Source of the DNA: Candidatus Azobacteroides pseudotrichonymphae genomovar. CFP2 | Lineage (GTDB): Bacteria; Bacteroidota; Bacteroidia; Bacteroidales; Azobacteroidaceae | Direction of reading: 5' to 3' | Assembly (NCBI RefSeq): GCF_000010645.1 | Contig: NC_011565.1 | Location: 1,050,207-1,114,206, forward strand | DNA: 64,000 nt | Part shown: positions 60,859 to 64,000 of the stretch, in pieces | Position numbering within the stretch: position 1 is the first letter of the stretch | Layout of the letters: every line of letters begins with the position of its first letter | The notes under the pieces: model-generated | Databases searched by the model: none | Told to the model about the DNA's origin: nothing | The model's input: only the letters and a program-made list of their open reading frames with translations | Program-made: the position numbers and the translations under genes

Positions 60859-61539
60859 ATGACTTGCTTACTCACAATAGAAACCTCCACACAGATTTGT
60901 TCGTTGTCTCTGTCTATTAATGGGAAATCTATCATGAACAAAATTTGTACGAAAAAAAAATCTCATGCTTCCTTATTAGGAGCTTTTACTCTAGAAGCTG
61001 TGAATTATGTACGTAAAAACAACTACACAATAAATGCAGTTGCAGTAAGTGCAGGTCCTGGATCCTACACAGGACTACGTATTGGAACCTCTGAAGCCAA
61101 AGGATTATGCTATGGTTTCGACATTCCTCTGATAACTATTCCTACTTTAAAAATTATGGCATTCCAAGCCATTCATAATTTGTCCCTCTCATTTCCTAAT
61201 TCAATCTATTGCCCTATAATCGATGCTGAAAGAATGGAAGTTTTCACTGTATTGTACGATGCAAACCTTAACGAAATTTGTCCACTAAAAGTGGATACTA
61301 TTGATGAAAATAGTTATAAGGAATTTTTGAAAAAACGTACTATTATATTTTTTGGAAATGGTTTAAATAAATGCACCAATCTCATTAAATCTCCTAACGC
61401 TATTTTTATCAAAGACATTTATCCTACAGCAAAAACTATGATCTACTTAGCAGAAACCGCCTTTGCTAAAAAAGAATTCACAGATATAGCGTATTTTGAA
61501 CCGTTCTATTTGAAAGAATATCAAACAACAGTTACATAG
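60859..61539 (+). CDS. tsaB: TsaB, t6A synthesis scaffold protein
   Basis: ASKHA-fold partner of TsaD in t6A synthesis, 226 residues. LLTIETSTQICSLSL opens the fold, SAGPGSYTGLRIG near 70 is the family signature and YCPIIDAERMEVFT near 121 follows. It lacks the TsaD metal-binding histidines, as expected. It stands alone between guaB and aspS. Confidence 0.93.
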   Translation: MTCLLTIETSTQICSLSLSINGKSIMNKICTKKKSHASLLGAFTLEAVNYVRKNNYTINAVAVSAGPGSYTGLRIGTSEAKGLCYGFDIPLITIPTLKIMAFQAIHNLSLSFPNSIYCPIIDAERMEVFTVLYDANLNEICPLKVDTIDENSYKEFLKKRTIIFFGNGLNKCTNLIKSPNAIFIKDIYPTAKTMIYLAETAFAKKEFTDIAYFEPFYLKEYQTTVT

Positions 61540-61559
61540 AATAAAATTTTACTCTAAAA

Positions 61560-63311
61560 TTATTGCCATCCTTCTACTATAAGATTCAATTCACTTAATC
61601 GTTCACGAGAGATAATAGAGGGTGCCCCTACCATTGTATCTCGTCCAGAATTATTTTTAGGGAAGGCTATACAGTCTCGAATAGAATCGAGCCCAGCAAA
61701 AGTAGCGACAAAACGGTCAAGACCTAATGCAATACCTCCATGAGGAGGAGCACCGTATTTGAATGCATCCACAAAAAATCCAAATTGAGACTGAGTATAA
61801 GATTCTGAAAAACCCAGTAAAGCGAATATCTTTTTTTGCAGTTCATAATTATGAATACGAATAGAACCTCCTCCAATTTCAATTCCATTAATTACCATAT
61901 CAAAAGCATTTGCTCTAACAAATTCAGGATTCGTTTCTAATAAACAAACATCTTCTTGCTTAGGACTTGTAAAAGGATGATGTTTAGCAAAAAAGCGATT
62001 CAATACATTATCATATTCAAACAAAGGAAAATCAATTACCCAAAGACATCCAAATTGTTTTTTATCCCTTAAACCTAAACGAGACCCCATTTCTAAACGA
62101 AGCCTACTTAATTGCTTTTGTGTTTCCCTTTTTTCCCCATACAAAATAAGAACTAAATCTCCCTGTTTAGCCCCTACTCTATCTATCCATTTTTGTAAAT
62201 CCACCGTAGAATAAAATTTATCTACTGATGATTTCAAAGAACCGTCAAAACTATAACGAACATATATCAATCCTGCTGCTCCAATTTGTGGGTGCTTGAC
62301 AAAATCAGTAAGTTCATCAAGTTGTTTACGAGTATAAAAAGCACAACCCTCTGCACAAATAGCTCCCACATACTCGGATTCATCAAATACATCAAATCCC
62401 CTTCCAATTGTTATATCTTTTATTTCAACAAGCTGCATTCCAAAACGAATATCTGGTTTATCTGAACCATAAAATCGAATTGCATCAGCATATGAAAGGC
62501 GTGAAAAACCAGAGATATCTAACCCCTTAATTGTTTTAAATAAATGCTTAGTCAATCCTTCAAAAATACTCAATATATCTTCCTGCTCTACAAATGACAT
62601 TTCACAATCTACTTGTGTAAATTCTGGTTGACGATCAGTACGTAAATCTTCATCTCTGAAACATTTTACGACTTGAAAATAACGATCAAATCCTGCTATC
62701 ATCAACAATTGCTTGAATAGCTGCGGAGATTGGGGCAGGGAATAAAATTCCCCCATATTCATTCGAGAAGGAACTATAAAATCTCGAGCCCCCTCTGGAG
62801 TAGAATTAATTAAAACAGGTGTTTCCACTTCCATAAACTCATGGCTATTTAAATAATTACGAATTGCAAATACCATTTGATGTCGCAATTCCAAATTGGA
62901 ACGAATCAATGTACGACGTAAATCCAAATAACGATACTTCATTCGCAAATCATCTCCACCATCAGTATTTTCTTCAATAGTAAATGGAGGCACTTCAGAA
63001 GGATTTAATGTACGAAGTCTTGAGACAATTATTTCAATATCCCCTGTGGGAATATCCGAATTTTTATTAAAACGCTTCACAACCTTTCCTTCTATTTGAA
63101 TAACCCATTCTCGTCCTAATTCCAATGCTTTATTATAAAGGGCTAAATTTACTTTTTTATTAAAAATCAATTGAGTAATTCCATATCTATCTCGTAAATC
63201 GACAAAAACTATTCCACTCATTCTACGTGATTTTTGCACCCAACCACACAAAATTACTTCTTGATTTTCATTTACAATACGGAGTTCTCCACAAGTATTT
63301 GTTCTATACAT
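61560..63311 (-). CDS. aspS: AspS, aspartyl-tRNA synthetase
   Basis: Class IIb synthetase, 583 residues. An N-terminal OB anticodon domain ([12 protein letters not shown]) is followed by YRYLDLRR, the motif 1 region, motif 2 [18 protein letters not shown], the bacterial GAD insertion (about 280-410) and motif 3 [13 protein letters not shown] chose the ATG at 63311 over a GTG at 63323. Whether it also charges tRNA-Asn cannot be read from the sequence alone. Confidence 0.96.
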   Translation of the reverse strand: MYRTNTCGELRIVNENQEVILCGWVQKSRRMSGIVFVDLRDRYGITQLIFNKKVNLALYNKALELGREWVIQIEGKVVKRFNKNSDIPTGDIEIIVSRLRTLNPSEVPPFTIEENTDGGDDLRMKYRYLDLRRTLIRSNLELRHQMVFAIRNYLNSHEFMEVETPVLINSTPEGARDFIVPSRMNMGEFYSLPQSPQLFKQLLMIAGFDRYFQVVKCFRDEDLRTDRQPEFTQVDCEMSFVEQEDILSIFEGLTKHLFKTIKGLDISGFSRLSYADAIRFYGSDKPDIRFGMQLVEIKDITIGRGFDVFDESEYVGAICAEGCAFYTRKQLDELTDFVKHPQIGAAGLIYVRYSFDGSLKSSVDKFYSTVDLQKWIDRVGAKQGDLVLILYGEKRETQKQLSRLRLEMGSRLGLRDKKQFGCLWVIDFPLFEYDNVLNRFFAKHHPFTSPKQEDVCLLETNPEFVRANAFDMVINGIEIGGGSIRIHNYELQKKIFALLGFSESYTQSQFGFFVDAFKYGAPPHGGIALGLDRFVATFAGLDSIRDCIAFPKNNSGRDTMVGAPSIISRERLSELNLIVEGWQ

Positions 63312-64000
63312 TTGAGTAATCACTTTCTATTTATATTAACCTATGTATCATTCATCCTAGGATATACAAAAACCTTTTTTACTAAAGTAAATATTTATCT
63401 ACACTTCTTAATATAAAAAATATTCAAAAAAATAGAATACTTATTGCCAGGAAAATTATTTCGTAGTAAAACTAGAATTTGACTAACTACTTGCTGACTT
63501 GACATACAAAAATTATTAAAATAAACCTTATAGTACATACATACAAAATATGCTAACATTGGAAGTGAAGTTAGAAAAAGTATTGTAGTAAAAACTTAAA
63601 GTGAATAAACTTAACTCCCCTACCTCAAAAAAAGCACAAAAAATGGTTAATGAGCATTACCTATTCTAGGTAGGCGATAGTCATTTTTTTACTTTTTCCA
63701 AAAAACCATCATAACGAAATCGATACAAACAAATAAAATTATTTGATAATAAACCGAAAAAAAAAATAAATGAAAACTACTGAATATCAACTATTCATAT
63801 AACCTATTGAAAAATAATATAATAACGTATTATTTAACATAAGACAATATTTTTTTTTGCTCTTCCTTTCAATTTTGCTGATTTTCGCAAAAGCGGGATC
63901 TATCTTTTTTACTAAAGTAAAAGTCATTAGAGATCTGTTTTTATAAACATGATGAATAGACACAAAATAGTCTTGTATATTTAGCAATTGAATTAAAGAA
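63312..64000. other. Gene-free right end of window
   Basis: About 690 AT-rich bases. An 18-bp element CTTTTTTACTAAAGTAAA occurs at 63374-63391 and again at 63904-63921, with TTTACT/AGTAAA arms. A 66-codon minus frame at 63787-63987 is not recognisable. No other feature is supported. Confidence 0.5.

Noticed and set aside
63787..63987. 66-codon minus-strand frame
   Set aside because: AT-biased composition, contains one copy of the 18-bp repeated element, no family resemblance.

Overview
The window looks like chromosome of a reduced-genome member of the Bacteroidales, most like an intracellular symbiont of the 'Candidatus Azobacteroides' kind; that name is an inference. The reasons are strongly AT-rich DNA, short neighbouring genes, long gene-free stretches holding decayed genes, typical Bacteroidetes proteins (long S16, L32 without zinc cysteines, large MraY, a one-domain glycogen-synthase-like protein beside panC, a DUF2795-like protein) and repeated matches to the Bacteroidetes promoter element TAnnTTTG. 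The best is a complete TTTG-N19-TATTTTTG upstream of the 16S rRNA gene.

Layout. 1-1800: end of a thiamine operon (thiH-thiE-thiS). 2014-6553: rsgA, rpsP, proBA. 6976-11543 (minus): dapF, fabD, a GT2 glycosyltransferase, mtaB. 11649-12234: SRP RNA and dtd. 12241-17344 (minus): membrane protein, purD, argB, dipeptidyl peptidase III. 17601-19002: metY-type enzyme with a short structured leader and a possible 54-residue ORF. 19127-21937 (minus): winged-helix protein and gyrA. 22582-28306: hisS, lepA, tsaD, M48 protease. 28345-30142: GT5 protein and panC, divergent. 30143-32110: two pseudogenes, tgt (+) and yifB/comM (-). 32362-38906 (minus): shortened division/wall cluster rsmH-ftsL-ftsI-murE-mraY. 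39074: serA. 39992-42840: 2.8 kb without an intact gene. 42841-44657 (minus): 16S-tRNA-Ile-tRNA-Ala with no 23S or 5S after it. 44929-49310 (minus): nspC, panB, CPBP protease, yggS, engB. 49781-51309: rpmF, fabH, tRNA-Ser. 53012-54292 (minus): aroA. 55652-58271: glyA-pyrH-frr. 58924 to the end: small DUF2795-like protein, guaB, tsaB, aspS.

The genes fit a symbiont that keeps biosynthesis its host may need (thiamine, pantothenate, proline, serine/glycine, arginine and DAP steps, the aromatic precursor EPSP, purines, polyamines) together with basic translation, t6A/ms2t6A tRNA modification and a meso-DAP cell wall. Queuosine insertion (tgt) and a ComM-like ATPase have decayed. Perfect two-copy tandem duplications of 12-18 bp recur in non-coding DNA and inside the tgt pseudogene, pointing to slippage as an active mutation process.

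I found no CRISPR array, insertion sequence, phage or clear defence system. The most notable unexplained items are the metY leader hairpins, the unlinked 16S operon, the purine-rich gap at 51.3-53.0 kb, the decayed region at 40-42.8 kb and two nine-G runs inside intact genes.
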